This document shows, in pieces, positions 63,845 to 64,000 of a stretch of DNA of 64,000 nucleotides (its first letter is position 1; each line of letters begins with the position of its first letter). A program made the translations under genes and the position numbers. The DNA comes from Paludibacter sp. (lineage in GTDB: Bacteria > Bacteroidota > Bacteroidia > Bacteroidales > Paludibacteraceae): contig NZ_WASO01000014.1 in assembly GCF_009712605.1 (NCBI RefSeq), positions 310,001-374,000 of the forward strand, in the 5' to 3' direction. The notes under the pieces were generated by a model. The model saw nothing but the letters and a program-made list of their open reading frames with translations. It did no database searches and was not told the origin of the DNA.

Positions 63845-64000
63845 ATGAAAAAGCTTATACTTGTCCGCCATGCAAAAGCGGAAATTCTGCAACCCGGAAT
63901 CCCGGATGTTGATCGTATTCTATGCGAAAGAGGAAAAAATGATGCAGTTAAAATTGCCAATCAACTGTATAGTACCGAAATAACACCAAACGATGTGATT
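63845..64000 (+). CDS. Histidine phosphatase (SixA-like), N-terminal part
   Basis: The first 52 residues of a protein that continues past the window end. MKKLILVRHAKAE carries the LVRHAK variant of the RHG phosphatase motif with the catalytic His, then DVDRILCERGKNDAVKIANQL, as in SixA-like phosphohistidine phosphatases. The ATG at 63845 fits the family start. A -7 box TATATTTG lies 44 bases upstream. Confidence 0.85.
   Translation, partial: MKKLILVRHAKAEILQPGIPDVDRILCERGKNDAVKIANQLYSTEITPNDVI

Overview
The window looks like a chromosome segment of the phylum Bacteroidetes, most likely order Bacteroidales. Evidence: many -7 boxes of the form TAnnTTTG, few Shine-Dalgarno sequences, a fumarate reductase/succinate dehydrogenase of the Bacteroides three-subunit type, an N-succinylornithine-type transcarbamylase, a protein with a gliding-motility (T9SS type B) C-terminal domain, and a GH78 rhamnosidase. 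A class II (B12-dependent) ribonucleotide reductase and T9SS cargo point to a Paludibacter-like free-living fermenter rather than a gut Bacteroides; that placement is inference. No rRNA, tRNA, CRISPR array, insertion sequence or prophage was seen.

Layout. 1-1.5 kb: end of a feo iron-uptake locus (FeoB C-terminus, cation-efflux-like protein with a Cys tail, FeoB-associated Cys-rich peptide). 1.6-4.8 kb: minus-strand hydrolase, DUF72, small membrane protein and DUF805. 5.2-12.2 kb: a drug-efflux island: TetR regulator, lipoprotein adaptor, an RND permease fused in frame to a TolC-like outer-membrane channel, and a MarR regulator. 12.2-12.5 kb: an unusually dense set of nested hairpins. 12.5-18.5 kb: LTA-synthase-like sulfatase, START protein, small conserved proteins, thioredoxin-fold protein. 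18.5-19.95 kb: an aminotransferase preceded by what reads as a complete isoleucine attenuator (Ile-rich leader peptide, pause hairpin, antiterminator, terminator). 20.1-29.1 kb: GH78 rhamnosidase, then a minus-strand run (transglutaminase-like, DUF2007, secreted barrel-like protein, hemerythrin, small membrane proteins, thpR, pdxH, lipoprotein). 29.3-39.4 kb, plus strand: pabB-pabC, nrdJ, sdhCAB, a VOC protein and purA. 39.5-43.9 kb, minus strand: pdxJ-exbB-exbD-tonB-like-DJ-1-nrnA. 44.2-46.1 kb: nadK-fmt. 46.1-52.1 kb, minus strand: HIT protein, greA, a membrane protein, metK behind a SAM-II riboswitch, a FadL-family porin and a Trp/Tyr/Gly-rich secreted protein. 52.3-55 kb: prmA, argF', argB. 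55.1-63.3 kb, minus strand: four secreted or surface proteins that share modules. 63.8 kb to the end: start of a SixA-like phosphatase.

Most genes are core metabolism and envelope biology. The parts that deserve attention are the regulatory RNAs (Ile attenuator, SAM-II riboswitch, possible greA leader terminator), the RND-TolC fusion with a preserved internal signal peptide, the nested-hairpin element at 12.27-12.49 kb, and the mosaic surface-protein cluster at the right end. All assignments are from reading the sequence; no database search was run.
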